Shown here: positions 1-8,175 of the stretch, one piece after another
Numbering within the stretch: the first letter of the stretch is position 1
How the letters are laid out: each line of letters starts with the position of its first letter
Assembly (NCBI GenBank): GCA_013152375.1
Contig: JAADGM010000011.1
Location: 1-33,826, forward strand
Origin: FCB group bacterium
GTDB lineage: Bacteria > Fidelibacterota > Marinisomatia > SCGC-AAA003-L08 > JACNLC01
Reading direction: 5' to 3'
DNA length: 33,826 nucleotides
Notes under the pieces: generated by a model
What the model was told of the DNA's origin: nothing
The model's input: the letters and a program-made list of their open reading frames with translations, nothing else
Database searches by the model: none
Made by a program: the position numbers and the translations under genes

Positions 1-140
1 ACATTACAGTTACAGAAGAACCGGTGAGTCCGCCGAAGAAGGTCCCGGGCAAAGCTGCACAGTGGGGCAGGTGTATTTCTTTATGCTTATTCACTGCATT
101 GATAGGATACTTTACGATTAATTTTCAGGTAAGGCCATGA
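1..140 (+). CDS. C-terminal end of a probable membrane protein (partial)
   Basis: The third forward frame is open from the window edge to a TGA at 138-140. The roughly 45 visible residues begin with a polar, proline-rich stretch (EEPVSPPKKVPGK) and then a hydrophobic stretch (CISLCLFTALIGYFTINF) that could be one membrane span, ending in QVRP. A hairpin with a T-rich tail follows about 55 bases after the stop, as expected for the end of a transcription unit. No family can be named from so short a tail, and another frame (open to about 120) cannot be fully excluded. Confidence 0.35.
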   Translation, partial: ITVTEEPVSPPKKVPGKAAQWGRCISLCLFTALIGYFTINFQVRP

Positions 141-193
141 ATCCGCCCAGGTTGGCATTGCCGGACTACGCCGGACAAGACGATTTAGTAATT

Positions 194-230
194 CCCCGCT
201 ACTTGCGGCGGGGTAATTCATTTGTTTTTT
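194..230 (+). terminator. Rho-independent-type terminator hairpin
   Basis: CCCCGC (194-199) pairs with GCGGGG (208-213) around an 8-base loop, and a T-rich stretch (TTTGTTTTTT, 221-230) follows 7 bases later. The flanks (GTAATT on the left, TAATTC on the right) are themselves nearly inverted. The hairpin would close the transcript ending at 140 and insulate the methyltransferase operon. Confidence 0.5.
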
Positions 231-269
231 CTGGCAGACAAATATTACCGGAAACGCTAAATTCTCGCT

Positions 270-881
270 ATGAAATCAGCAGAAAAATTAGACGAACGCT
301 ACCGGACGGGCGACCTTCCCTGGGATACGGGAAAACCGAATTCTCATTTGCTGCAATTTTTTTCCGAGGAGAAAATAACGTCCGGTCATGTCCTCGATAT
401 CGGGACCGGCACAGGAACAAATGCTATCTGGCTGGCGAAACTGGGATTTACCGTGGAGGGTCTGGATTTATCCCCGGTTGCTATCGAGATGGCCAGGGAA
501 AAAGCAGCCAAGGCATCGGCAACCGTGAATTTCATAAGCGGAGATTTCCTCCGGTACGAACATAAGGGGCAGCCCTTCGATGTGGTTTTTGACCGGGGCT
601 GTTTTCATACCTTTGACACACCTGCCGAACGCAATCAATTTGCAGAAAAAGTCCACGAACTGCTTGCACAAAACGGACTCTGGTTCAGCATCATCGGCAG
701 CACTGACGGGCCGCCCCGTACAACGGGTCCTCCGAGACTATCTGTCAGGGAGATCGCCGAGGCTATAGAGCCAAAGTTTGAGATCCGGTATATCAAAGCA
801 ATACAGTTTGAGATAGTGACAACCCCCTTTCCTCTGGGCTGGCTTTGCCTGGCCCGTAAACGCAGGCACTACACCGGCTGA
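270..881 (+). CDS. Class I SAM-dependent methyltransferase (TPMT/TehB-like)
   Basis: A 203-residue protein with a Rossmann-type methyltransferase fold. The AdoMet-binding motif I, LDIGTGTGTN, is at residues 42-51. The acidic end of strand beta2 (GLDLSPVAIEMARE) follows, and motif IV appears as PFDVVFDRGCFH. The N-terminal LPWDTGKPNSHL segment (16-27) is typical of small stand-alone methyltransferases resembling thiopurine or tellurite methyltransferases. The substrate cannot be deduced. It is the first gene of a tight three-gene unit, with only 3 bases to the carboxylate-amine ligase, which suggests co-transcription but not an obvious shared pathway. No good Shine-Dalgarno precedes the ATG. 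Family call firm, substrate unknown. Confidence 0.85.
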   Translation: MKSAEKLDERYRTGDLPWDTGKPNSHLLQFFSEEKITSGHVLDIGTGTGTNAIWLAKLGFTVEGLDLSPVAIEMAREKAAKASATVNFISGDFLRYEHKGQPFDVVFDRGCFHTFDTPAERNQFAEKVHELLAQNGLWFSIIGSTDGPPRTTGPPRLSVREIAEAIEPKFEIRYIKAIQFEIVTTPFPLGWLCLARKRRHYTG

Positions 882-884
882 TAC

Positions 885-1997
885 ATGTCCCTTGATTTAC
901 TGAAAAACCTCACCATCGGTCTGGAAGAAGAATATCAGATCATCGATCCGAAAACGAGAGAACTGACCAGCTATGTGCGGGATTTTCTCGAACAGGGTGC
1001 CGTAATCTTCAGGGATCAGGTGAAACCGGAATTTCTGCAGTCACAAATCGAAGTAGGCAGTCACGTCTGTCACAATATCAAAGAATTGAGGCAGGAGGTC
1101 GTACGGCTGCGCAATGTCGTCGGGGAGATCGCAAATAAAAACAACTGCGAGATTATTGCTGCAGGAACTCATCCCTTTTCCCACTGGAAAGACCAGATCG
1201 TTACGGACGAGGAACGTTATCAGGGATTATTCAATGCCATGCAGTATGTGGCCAAACGGCTGCTTATTTTCGGAATGCACATCCATATCGGTATTCCCGG
1301 AGATGATCTCAGGGTTGACATTATGAATCAGATACGATATTTCCTGCCCCATATCCTCACACTGTCAACCTCTTCACCTTTCTGGCGTGGAGAAAATACA
1401 GGACTGAAATCCTACCGCAGCATTGTCTTTGAAGACCTTCCCAGGACAGGTATCCCTGAGAGATTCGAATCAGCAGAGGACTACCACAGCTATGTCAATA
1501 CATTAGTGAAATGTGGGAGCATCGATGAGCCCTCGAAGATCTGGTGGGACGTCCGTCCCCATCCCGTTTTTCCGACCCTTGAATTCAGGATCTGCGATTG
1601 TACTACACGCGTGGACGAGGTTGTTACCATTGCAGCTTTCATTCAGGCACTGGTTGCCAAACTGATCCGGTTTCGCCAGCAGAATCAAAGCTGGAGGATC
1701 TATCGGGGGTCTCTCATCGCCGAAAACAAATGGCGTGCTATCAAAGACGGGATCAATGGTAAGCTCATCGATTTTGGAAAAGAGCAGGAGATTCCCGTGG
1801 CAGATCTGATGGACGAAGCCCTGGAATTAGTGGATGACGTGCTGGATGAACTGGGGTCCAGGGAGGCGGTAGAGAACATCAGGACCATCCTGAAAGACGG
1901 GACCAGCGCCGACCGTCAGCTGGCCAAATACGAAGAAACGGGCAATTTGATGTCTGTTGTGGATCAGCTTATCGTGGAAACCAGGGAAAATTGCTGA
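885..1997 (+). CDS. Carboxylate-amine ligase, GCS2 family (YbdK-like)
   Basis: A 370-residue protein, the usual length for the type 2 glutamate-cysteine ligase (GCS2) family. The N-terminal signature IGLEEEYQII (11-20) supplies the metal- and glutamate-binding acidic residues. AGTHPF (93-98) and the MHIHIGIP strand (131-138, with H132 and H134) are further family hallmarks, and SPFWRGENTGLKSYR follows. These enzymes use ATP to join an amine to a carboxylate. E. coli YbdK has weak glutamate-cysteine ligase activity, and many relatives have unknown substrates. The gene begins 3 bases after the methyltransferase stop and ends directly against the ATG of the MmcQ/YjbR gene, so the three are probably translated from one mRNA. 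Confidence 0.85.
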   Translation: MSLDLLKNLTIGLEEEYQIIDPKTRELTSYVRDFLEQGAVIFRDQVKPEFLQSQIEVGSHVCHNIKELRQEVVRLRNVVGEIANKNNCEIIAAGTHPFSHWKDQIVTDEERYQGLFNAMQYVAKRLLIFGMHIHIGIPGDDLRVDIMNQIRYFLPHILTLSTSSPFWRGENTGLKSYRSIVFEDLPRTGIPERFESAEDYHSYVNTLVKCGSIDEPSKIWWDVRPHPVFPTLEFRICDCTTRVDEVVTIAAFIQALVAKLIRFRQQNQSWRIYRGSLIAENKWRAIKDGINGKLIDFGKEQEIPVADLMDEALELVDDVLDELGSREAVENIRTILKDGTSADRQLAKYEETGNLMSVVDQLIVETRENC

Positions 1998-2351
1998 ATG
2001 ACTCTGGAGAAGTTAAAACGAAAGCTGCTGACAAAAAAAAGAGCCGTCGAGACCTATCCCTTCGATGAGGTTACCATGGTGATCAAAGTCATGAATAAAA
2101 TGTTTGCCCTGGTCGCTGTGGATAAAACGCCGCTGAGGATCAATCTGAAATGTGACCCGGATGATGCCCAGGTACTGAGAAATATGTATCCTTCCATTAT
2201 TCCCGGATATTACATGAACAAAGAACATTGGAATACGATCATCCTCGACGGTTCAGTTCCCGAAGAAGTGCTGGATAAGCTCATAGAAGATTCCTACCGT
2301 CTGGTAGTTAAAGGTCTGAGAAAGGCCGATCGTGAAAAGCTGGGGTACTGA
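1998..2351 (+). CDS. MmcQ/YjbR family protein
   Basis: A 117-residue protein with the MmcQ/YjbR (CyaY-like fold) pattern. It has an N-terminal helix, then YPFDEVTMVIKVMNKMFALV, then LRINLKCDPDDAQVLRN. The centre reads PSIIPGYYMNKEHWNTIILDG, followed by the helical EEVLDKLIEDSYRLVVKGL. YjbR-type proteins are often annotated as DNA-binding because of a helix-turn-helix-like surface, but their role is poorly defined. The ATG directly abuts the TGA of the upstream ligase gene, implying translational coupling. It is the last gene of the operon and is convergent with the subtilase, with 41 bases between the stop codons. Confidence 0.85.
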   Translation: MTLEKLKRKLLTKKRAVETYPFDEVTMVIKVMNKMFALVAVDKTPLRINLKCDPDDAQVLRNMYPSIIPGYYMNKEHWNTIILDGSVPEEVLDKLIEDSYRLVVKGLRKADREKLGY

Positions 2352-2361
2352 TCGTTTTGCC

Positions 2362-2374
2362 CCGAGGATGATCC
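2362..2374. terminator. Small hairpin between convergent genes
   Basis: GAGGA, a 3-base loop and TCCTC lie between the stops of the MmcQ/YjbR gene (2351) and the subtilase gene (2393). The stem is short and there is no T tract on either strand, so this is at best a weak bidirectional terminator. Confidence 0.2.
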
Positions 2375-2392
2375 TCTGCCGATATTAGATCA

Positions 2393-5209
2393 TCAGGGTT
2401 CAAGGCGAAGTTTTTTCTCCACCAAAATATCACCCCGGTCCGTGGATACGGTCAACTTGCCGCTGTAGTCGTATCCCGACGGCAGCAGCCTGGGGACATC
2501 TGAAAAGCTGATCTTATAATCAACCGGTACTCCTTCATAAAGTGTTCGCTGGGATAATTTGCAGGTCCCTGAAATCCCCTTTGAGAAATAGTGGGTTTCT
2601 TCCACGGGGAAATCAAAAACGGTTTCGTCGTCGTAATAAGTATATGCAAAGATGAACATCAGTTCATAATCACCGGGGGGATTCTCTGTCCCCAGCGTAA
2701 TATCCGTAACTGGGTAATCCAGCCCGGTATTGGTCACATAAGTTCCTGCGCTATTCCGGATCATGGTTGCCAGATCTGTGAAGTAAATATATTTATCGGC
2801 AGGAAGGGTCGTGGTGAAAATAACCCTGTCATCTCCCTTTTCTTTTGTGAAAGATACTTTTACCGTATCAACCTCTCCCATCTTAATGGTATGACTTTTA
2901 ACGTAACCATCAAGAGATGCCTTGATGCGAACATTATGATAGGTATCCAATACCGGAACGAGGGTTCCTGTGATTGTCGGCGGTTTCCCCGCATGAAACT
3001 TCAATTTTTTAAGAGAATCCGCATCAGGACTGATGCCTGCAAAGGAAATGGCCAAATTGTAATGGCTTTGTTCTTTGCCTTTCAAATCGCCGTAAATGTC
3101 GATTTCCCAGATCCCCGGCGTCAGATCTCGATTCAGCCATTTTTCGGCTTTCAGGACATCCTCTTCCGTGTCCAGATTTTTCAGTCTTGCTCTTTGCAGT
3201 CCGTTTTGGTCAAACACATAGGTCCGGACAGCAGCATACTTGTCCTGCTCGGTCGTTACCGCGATATGCAGGCCGGTGGCACCTACGGGAACAGCTGCAA
3301 AATAGCGTTTTGTGCCGCCAGTTTCAACAGTTTCATCTTTTGAGGTGAAGCGAAACTGATTGTCTTCCGTGAAACGGAGGGGATTGATCACCGTCGCATA
3401 AAAACGCTGCCCCACAGGCTGCCATTTCCCTTTTGGGATCAGCGAAATAGTGGCTGTCTGTACGGAATTCAAAGGGAATTTTGAAGCATCGATACGAATG
3501 GTAAGGTCTGTGGGATTATCCCTGGTGATGTTGATGTTCTTTTCAGCCGGTTCAGCCCATTTTGCATCACTTTTGACCCTGTAATTCAGGGTGAAATTGT
3601 CAATCGCCGCGCGGGAAATCTGCTCAGGGAATTCAGGAAGCAGTCGAACGTGATTATCTTCGGGAATGTCCTCGGTATCCCGGAGCTTCCAGAAAATAGA
3701 ATTGGCTTTTTGCTCAGGCAGCATGGGATTATAGGTTTCAGTTCGGATCTGATACAGGGGAGAGGCCGGTTTTTTCAGTGCACTTCTTAACCAGTCATAC
3801 AGTTCGAGGAGGTTCAGCATTCCTGCTCCCTGGTCCAACACCGTAAGGTCGGGGAGCGGTTGAGCCGTTTGCCGAATACCTTCAAGGATGAGCGCTGAAG
3901 AGATAAGCTTTCCGGGAAATTCCGTAATGAGCCCGGATAAAACCGCGGCCAAAGCGCCGGCTGTATAAGGTGAGGCCATGCTGGTGCCCCATTTGAAATT
4001 CCCCTGATCCCATTTTGTTACTGTGGACAACATCGCTCCGGGAGAAACAAGATCGGGTTTTACGGTCTCCCCGCCTCTTGAACTGAAATGGATCAATTTC
4101 GGGTTTTCGGAACGATAGCCGTATTTATCACGCCCGGTTGCCGGTGACATTAGCGCTCCGGATACGACTGCAAATTGGGCCGCGGCTGGCGTGCCGACAG
4201 TGGATAATCCGGGTCCTTCATTTCCGGCTGAACAGCAAAAAACCACATTGGGAGTATTCTTACAGAATTCGTCCACGACGGTGTCAATATCCGAGAACCC
4301 CTCACTGGCTGAGACGATCCCGTAACTCATATTGATGACTGCCTGCCCCGGATGAGTTTTCATATAGTTTTCAATAAAGTCAAATCCACGTTTTTTGGCA
4401 CCGGCAGTAGTTGCTGATCCAGCCATGCTGCCAGCCCCTATTTTGATACTGACGAGGTGTGCTCCCGGTGCAAGCCCATCCATCGAAGTATCCCCGTTAA
4501 TATGATAACCGGCAGCAATACCCGCCACGTGCGTACCGTGCCCGCCGTCTTCAAAATAAAAACTGACCACCTTTCTTGCGGGATAAATATTGACGGCCAA
4601 CGAAAACCATTTGTGCTGACGCAACGGATTTGATATTCCAAAACGGATGAGGTCGTGGTTTACATGATAATCTGTGATAACCGTTTCGCCGGTGAGACTT
4701 CCGTCAAGGTCCGTATCCATGATCAGATACCAGTTTTCGTCAGGGTCAGGGAAAACGATGAAAGCCCATTTGTCATCTGTCGAGCCGTTATCATTGATAT
4801 CCTTCGGACTGCTGTTTTTGAAACGTTCCTCTTTAAATATTCCTCCATAGACCCTGTTCAGAGGAAGAGCATAGGCTTCATAGTCTTTCAGAAAAAGATC
4901 TTCGCCATCGGTGAGAAAGGTCTCTCCATCTATTTTTTCAGTTTTTAATTTCCTGAAAGAAGTATCACCGGTTCGGGAGGCGTCAAATACGTCAATAAGC
5001 TTGTCGGTTCCATCCGGGTTTTTGGCCAGTCCCGCCACAGTGGGTTCAACGCCCGTGTCCATAATGAAGATGGTGATGCCGGTTCCGTCAAACATTGGAT
5101 ATTTTTTAAAAAATGAAGCCGTTCCCGAAGTAACCCGCGGCAGCAATGTGAAATCCTGTGATCCCAGCAGGCAGAGGGATATCAGGGAGATAATTATGGA
5201 GCGTTTCAT
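2393..5209 (-). CDS. Secreted subtilisin-like serine protease, TPPII-like (S8)
   Basis: A 938-residue exported S8 peptidase. Residues 1-17 form a signal peptide. The catalytic triad is visible: Asp51 in IFIMDTGVEP, His224 in GGHGTHVAG, and Ser410 in GTSMASP, with the oxyanion Asn330 in SAGNEGPG. The spacing of about 173 residues between Asp and His is far longer than in ordinary subtilisins and resembles the insertion in tripeptidyl-peptidase II. The insert contains acidic loops (DINDNGSTDD, 138-146; DTDLDGSLTGE, 165-175) that look like calcium sites. The C-terminal half (from about 470) is beta-rich, also as in TPPII. No type IX sorting domain is seen. It is transcribed divergently from the trp leader and probably acts in the periplasm or outside the cell. 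Confidence 0.88.
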   Translation of the reverse strand: MKRSIIISLISLCLLGSQDFTLLPRVTSGTASFFKKYPMFDGTGITIFIMDTGVEPTVAGLAKNPDGTDKLIDVFDASRTGDTSFRKLKTEKIDGETFLTDGEDLFLKDYEAYALPLNRVYGGIFKEERFKNSSPKDINDNGSTDDKWAFIVFPDPDENWYLIMDTDLDGSLTGETVITDYHVNHDLIRFGISNPLRQHKWFSLAVNIYPARKVVSFYFEDGGHGTHVAGIAAGYHINGDTSMDGLAPGAHLVSIKIGAGSMAGSATTAGAKKRGFDFIENYMKTHPGQAVINMSYGIVSASEGFSDIDTVVDEFCKNTPNVVFCCSAGNEGPGLSTVGTPAAAQFAVVSGALMSPATGRDKYGYRSENPKLIHFSSRGGETVKPDLVSPGAMLSTVTKWDQGNFKWGTSMASPYTAGALAAVLSGLITEFPGKLISSALILEGIRQTAQPLPDLTVLDQGAGMLNLLELYDWLRSALKKPASPLYQIRTETYNPMLPEQKANSIFWKLRDTEDIPEDNHVRLLPEFPEQISRAAIDNFTLNYRVKSDAKWAEPAEKNINITRDNPTDLTIRIDASKFPLNSVQTATISLIPKGKWQPVGQRFYATVINPLRFTEDNQFRFTSKDETVETGGTKRYFAAVPVGATGLHIAVTTEQDKYAAVRTYVFDQNGLQRARLKNLDTEEDVLKAEKWLNRDLTPGIWEIDIYGDLKGKEQSHYNLAISFAGISPDADSLKKLKFHAGKPPTITGTLVPVLDTYHNVRIKASLDGYVKSHTIKMGEVDTVKVSFTKEKGDDRVIFTTTLPADKYIYFTDLATMIRNSAGTYVTNTGLDYPVTDITLGTENPPGDYELMFIFAYTYYDDETVFDFPVEETHYFSKGISGTCKLSQRTLYEGVPVDYKISFSDVPRLLPSGYDYSGKLTVSTDRGDILVEKKLRLEP

Positions 5210-5340
5210 AGTAATTCCTTAGTATTTGTGCAGGTGGAAATTACGGGGATGGCGGGGAAACCAGGCAAACAATCTTTCAAAGTGCGCATATTCCTAAAAT
5301 ATGATTTGGCTGCCATCCTGCGGGGGCTCTAAATTAAATC

Positions 5341-5436
5341 ATGATCAGATTCACCGATAAGAGCAATAATACCTTCCGCGCCAATGCATCATGGTGGTGG
5401 GGTCTCAGCCTCAGATGGGTGGATACTATAGAATAG
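5341..5436 (+). CDS. trpL: trp leader peptide
   Basis: A 31-codon ORF from ATG 5341 to TAG 5434-5436. Trp codons occur at positions 18, 19 and 20 (TGG TGG TGG, 5392-5400) and at 26 (5416-5418), so 4 of 31 residues are Trp. A terminator follows about 35 bases after the stop, just ahead of trpB2. In enterobacterial trp leaders, scarcity of charged tRNA-Trp stalls the ribosome at such codons and blocks terminator formation; the same logic is inferred here. The only G-rich stretch upstream is CGGGGG at 5321-5326, somewhat far from the ATG, so the ribosome-binding site is uncertain. The symbol reflects role, not tested homology. Confidence 0.7.
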   Translation: MIRFTDKSNNTFRANASWWWGLSLRWVDTIE

Positions 5437-5470
5437 ATTATTATGGAATAATAAGATATGCAAAATTAGG

Positions 5471-5498
5471 ACCCGCTCATCGCAGCGGGTTTTTTTTT
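5471..5498 (+). terminator. Intrinsic terminator of the trp attenuator
   Basis: ACCCGCT (5471-5477) pairs with AGCGGGT (5484-5490) around the loop CATCGC, followed by an unbroken run of nine T (5490-5498). It lies 37 bases before the preferred trpB2 start and after the Trp-rich leader peptide, so it can only serve as a conditional terminator of the trpB2 transcript. The stem and T run resemble those of the E. coli trp attenuator in general form. Confidence 0.85.
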
Positions 5499-5534
5499 GT
5501 TCAAAACACTAAAGAAAAAGAAAGTAACCCCAAA

Positions 5535-6899
5535 ATGAAATCAAGAAAAATCGTAATGAACGAGACGGAAATGCCCAATCGCTGGTATAATCTGGCGGCG
5601 GACCTGCCATTTGAATTACAACCACCGCTACATCCCGGAACGCTGCAGCCCATCGGTCCTGAAGATCTGGCACCCTTATTTCCCATGGAACTGATTCTGC
5701 AGGAGGTGAGCCGCGAACGCTATATCCCCATCCCTGATGAGGTAATGGATATTTTGTCCCTCTGGAGACCCACACCGCTGGTGAGGGCTGAAAAATTTGA
5801 AAAGGCAATTGGTACCCGCTGTCGGATCTATTTTAAAAATGAATCGGTCAGCCCGCCGGGGAGTCACAAACCGAATACTGCCGTCGCCCAGGCCTACTAT
5901 AACCACAAAGAAGGTATCAAAACCATCACAACGGAGACCGGAGCCGGTCAATGGGGGTCCGCGCTGAGTTTCGCCTGCAATTTCTTCGGTATCGCCTGCA
6001 AAGTTTTCATGGTCAAAGTCAGTTATGAGGGCAAGCCCTACCGCAAATCCATGATCAATCTGTGGGGAGCGGATATTACCGCAAGTCCCAGTAACGAGAC
6101 TGAATCAGGAAGGAAGATCCTGGCACAGGATCCGGAGTCACCAGGCAGTCTCGGCATTGCCATCAGCGAAGCCGTGGAACTGGCGGCTAAGGATGAAAAA
6201 ACTAAATATTCCCTTGGGTCTGTATTGAATCATGTCCTGCTGCATCAGACAGTGATCGGTGAAGAAGCCTTAAGGCAGATGAAAATTGCCGAAGATTATC
6301 CCGATGTGGTCATCGGTTGTGTCGGAGGCGGCAGCAACTTTGCGGGGTTGGCTTTTCCGTTTATTCGTGAGAAGCTCGGCGGCAGGGATATCAAATTTGT
6401 AGCTGCTGAGCCAGCAGCCTGCCCGACGCTCACGAGGGGTACCTTTAATTATGATTTTGGAGATACGGCTCAGTTAACACCCCTGCTCCCCATGTTTTCT
6501 CTGGGGCATAATTTCATGCCTGCCAGGATCCATGCCGGAGGACTCAGATATCACGGGATGTCTCCCCTGGTCAGCGCCCTGGTAAAAAACAGGATGATAC
6601 AGCCGAAAGCCTTTGACCAGGAGGCCTGCTTTGAATCGGCTTTGTTGTTTGCCCGCTCCGAAGGGATCATCCCGGCTCCTGAGTCTTCTCATGCCATCAG
6701 GGCAACCGTTGAAGAAGCGCTTCAGGCGGATGCGAAAGGACAGGAGAAAGTTATTCTGTTCAATTTGAGCGGACATGGTCATTTCGATATGTCAGCCTAT
6801 GACGCTTTCCTGAATTCGGACCTGATGAGCAGCGAACTCAATGAAAATGACCTGAAAAAAAATCTGGCATCACTGGAGGAATTACCGGTGATTGCATAA
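5535..6899 (+). CDS. trpB2: Tryptophan synthase beta subunit, TrpB2 type
   Basis: A PLP enzyme joining indole and serine to make tryptophan. The long N-terminal region ([20 protein letters not shown], then LAPLFP) is diagnostic of the TrpB2 branch rather than canonical TrpB1. The PLP lysine is in the [11 protein letters not shown] motif, and the phosphate-binding glycine loop is [11 protein letters not shown]. The length from ATG 5535 is 454 residues, normal for TrpB2. The reading frame is open back to 5391, but that would place the attenuator terminator inside the gene, so 5535 (or ATG 5556) is preferred. No trpA or other trp gene is adjacent, and TrpB2 often stands alone. The Trp-rich leader upstream points to control by charged tRNA-Trp. 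Confidence 0.93.
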   Translation: MKSRKIVMNETEMPNRWYNLAADLPFELQPPLHPGTLQPIGPEDLAPLFPMELILQEVSRERYIPIPDEVMDILSLWRPTPLVRAEKFEKAIGTRCRIYFKNESVSPPGSHKPNTAVAQAYYNHKEGIKTITTETGAGQWGSALSFACNFFGIACKVFMVKVSYEGKPYRKSMINLWGADITASPSNETESGRKILAQDPESPGSLGIAISEAVELAAKDEKTKYSLGSVLNHVLLHQTVIGEEALRQMKIAEDYPDVVIGCVGGGSNFAGLAFPFIREKLGGRDIKFVAAEPAACPTLTRGTFNYDFGDTAQLTPLLPMFSLGHNFMPARIHAGGLRYHGMSPLVSALVKNRMIQPKAFDQEACFESALLFARSEGIIPAPESSHAIRATVEEALQADAKGQEKVILFNLSGHGHFDMSAYDAFLNSDLMSSELNENDLKKNLASLEELPVIA

Positions 6900-7108
6900 C
6901 CGGATTATCAGGCCGTCTTCGATATTGTCTGCAGGAGACGAGGGATCGGGTTAAGCTTATGAAAAGTAATCTACCAGAACGGTGATTAGCGTTATCGGGG
7001 ATGCATGCGGTCCAATTACAGAATTTGAAATTCATGCGGAACAATTCCCGGTTAAACTCTTTTATAAGCTTCCACGTTGTAAACAGGGTTTAAGGGAAAG
7101 GAGGTAAT

Positions 7109-7177
7109 GTGTTGACAGAAAAAAAACTGGTTTTCAAAGATTACATTAGGGGGATGGTGCTAATTCTATTCCCATAA
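7109..7177 (+). CDS. Possible micro-protein (22 codons)
   Basis: A GTG (7109) or TTG (7112) start lies 3 to 6 bases after AAAGGAGGT (7097-7105), one of the best ribosome-binding sites in the window. The frame reads MTEKKLVFKDYIRGMVLILFP from the TTG and stops at TAA 7175-7177. It is a short basic segment followed by a hydrophobic end. An ATG in another frame (7107) stops after two codons. Nothing similar is known to me. The case rests on the ribosome-binding site and the terminator downstream, and it could be chance. Confidence 0.3.
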   Translation: MLTEKKLVFKDYIRGMVLILFP

Positions 7178-7230
7178 GAAATCTTTGGAACGAAAATAAG
7201 CATGGCAGGATCAACCTGACATGTTAGCAT

Positions 7231-7259
7231 AAGGGCTGGCCTCAGGGTCAGCCCTTTTT
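7231..7259 (+). terminator. Rho-independent terminator
   Basis: AAGGGCTG (7231-7238) pairs with CAGCCCTT (7249-7256) around a 10-base loop, followed by a run of five T (7255-7259). It ends either the trpB2 transcript or a small transcript from the 6900-7230 interval. Confidence 0.8.
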
Positions 7260-7353
7260 CAGTAACGATTCTGTTCAGTGGAATGCTGAAATTTTCCTAT
7301 ATTTCTGTAAGTATAAAGGGCAGGATTTTACACCAAATGCATGAGGTTTTCAA

Positions 7354-8175
7354 ATGAAAAGAAGCGTAAAGAAGCAGCTTTCCTGGCTGTTTACTCTCTT
7401 ATTTCTGGTCAGCTGCAGTACAGTTCCAATCACAGGCCGTAAACAACTAAGAATAATCCCGTCTGACCAGATGCTTGCCACGAGTTTTCAGCAGTACGAT
7501 ACTTTCATCAAAGAAAATAAAGTCATCACGCGGGGACCACAGGCAGCCATGGTACAAAGGGTGGGGCAGCGAATTCAGCTGGCTGTGGAGAAGTATTTTG
7601 CCGACCACAACCTGTCAGGCCAACTTCAGAATTACGAGTGGGAATTCAAGCTGGTGGAAAATGAGCAGGTGAATGCCTGGTGCATGCCCGGAGGGAAAGT
7701 CGTCGTTTACAGCGGCATTCTGTCCACGGCGAAAGATGACAATGGCCTTGCAGTCGTCCTGGGGCATGAAATAGCCCATGCCGTAGCTGGCCACGGCAAC
7801 GAGCGGATGAGTCAGGGATTATTGGCAAATATGGGCGGCATGGCCTTACAAACTGCACTTGAAAATAAGTCCGCAGAGACCCGCCAGTTGTGGATGCAGG
7901 CTTTTGGTATCGGTGCAAATGTCGGGGTTCTGCTGCCATTCAGCAGGCTGCATGAAGGTGAGGCAGATCATCTGGGACTGATTTTCATGGCGATGGCAGG
8001 ATATGACCCACGTGAGGCAGTGGCGTTCTGGCAACGGATGAATACGCTGAACCCGGGCGCCGCCCCCCCGGAAATATTGAGCACGCATCCAGCAGATGAG
8101 AACAGAATAAGGTCAATTCAAAAGCTCCTGCCGGAGGCCATGGAGTATTATCAGAATTCCAATCCTGAAAGTTAA
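7354..8175 (+). CDS. M48-family zinc metalloprotease, lipoprotein (LoiP/YcaL-like)
   Basis: A 273-residue envelope protease. The N-terminus is a lipoprotein signal: basic MKRSVKKQ, a hydrophobic core, then the lipobox LVSC with the acylated cysteine at 21. The early STVPITGRKQL segment is a family hallmark of Oma1/LoiP-type M48 lipoproteins. The zinc motif HEIAH is at 138-142, and the third ligand is the glutamate of GEADHLGL near 203. The sequence ends soon after the conserved STHPADENRI. Such proteases take part in outer-membrane protein quality control. The gene is monocistronic, with a terminator upstream and a 188-base gap downstream. Confidence 0.93.
   Translation: MKRSVKKQLSWLFTLLFLVSCSTVPITGRKQLRIIPSDQMLATSFQQYDTFIKENKVITRGPQAAMVQRVGQRIQLAVEKYFADHNLSGQLQNYEWEFKLVENEQVNAWCMPGGKVVVYSGILSTAKDDNGLAVVLGHEIAHAVAGHGNERMSQGLLANMGGMALQTALENKSAETRQLWMQAFGIGANVGVLLPFSRLHEGEADHLGLIFMAMAGYDPREAVAFWQRMNTLNPGAAPPEILSTHPADENRIRSIQKLLPEAMEYYQNSNPES

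Larger units (their letters stand above)
5341..5498 (+). promoter_or_regulatory. Tryptophan attenuator (leader peptide plus terminator) for trpB2
   Basis: The segment has the classical layout of a ribosome-mediated trp attenuator. A 31-codon leader peptide (5341-5436) carries three consecutive Trp codons and a fourth nearby, and an intrinsic terminator with a nine-T run follows at 5471-5498. Both lie upstream of the only gene of the unit, a tryptophan synthase beta subunit. A weak AT-rich hairpin (ATTATT 5437-5442 with AATAAT 5447-5452) lies between them. I could not find a convincing antiterminator pairing by eye, so the switching mechanism is inferred. Confidence 0.75.
6900..7353 (+). other. 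Intergenic region after trpB2 with possible micro-ORF and terminator
   Basis: This 454-base gap holds no conventional gene. It contains a near-perfect Shine-Dalgarno (AAAGGAGGT, 7097-7105) ahead of a tiny reading frame at 7109-7177, and a good terminator at 7231-7259. The distance from the trpB2 stop to that terminator (about 330 bases) is long for a simple 3' end, so a small RNA or micro-protein is possible. The last 90 bases lead into the M48 protease gene and should hold its promoter. Confidence 0.4.

Noticed and set aside
2591-3343. Long open frame on the plus strand (250 codons)
   Set aside because: It lies wholly opposite the subtilase gene, has no coherent domain pattern and no ribosome-binding site. 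It is an antisense shadow.
5391-5534. Extended N-terminus of TrpB2 from ATG 5391
   Set aside because: The 48 extra codons include the attenuator terminator and overlap the Trp leader in another frame, and the extra residues do not resemble TrpB2.
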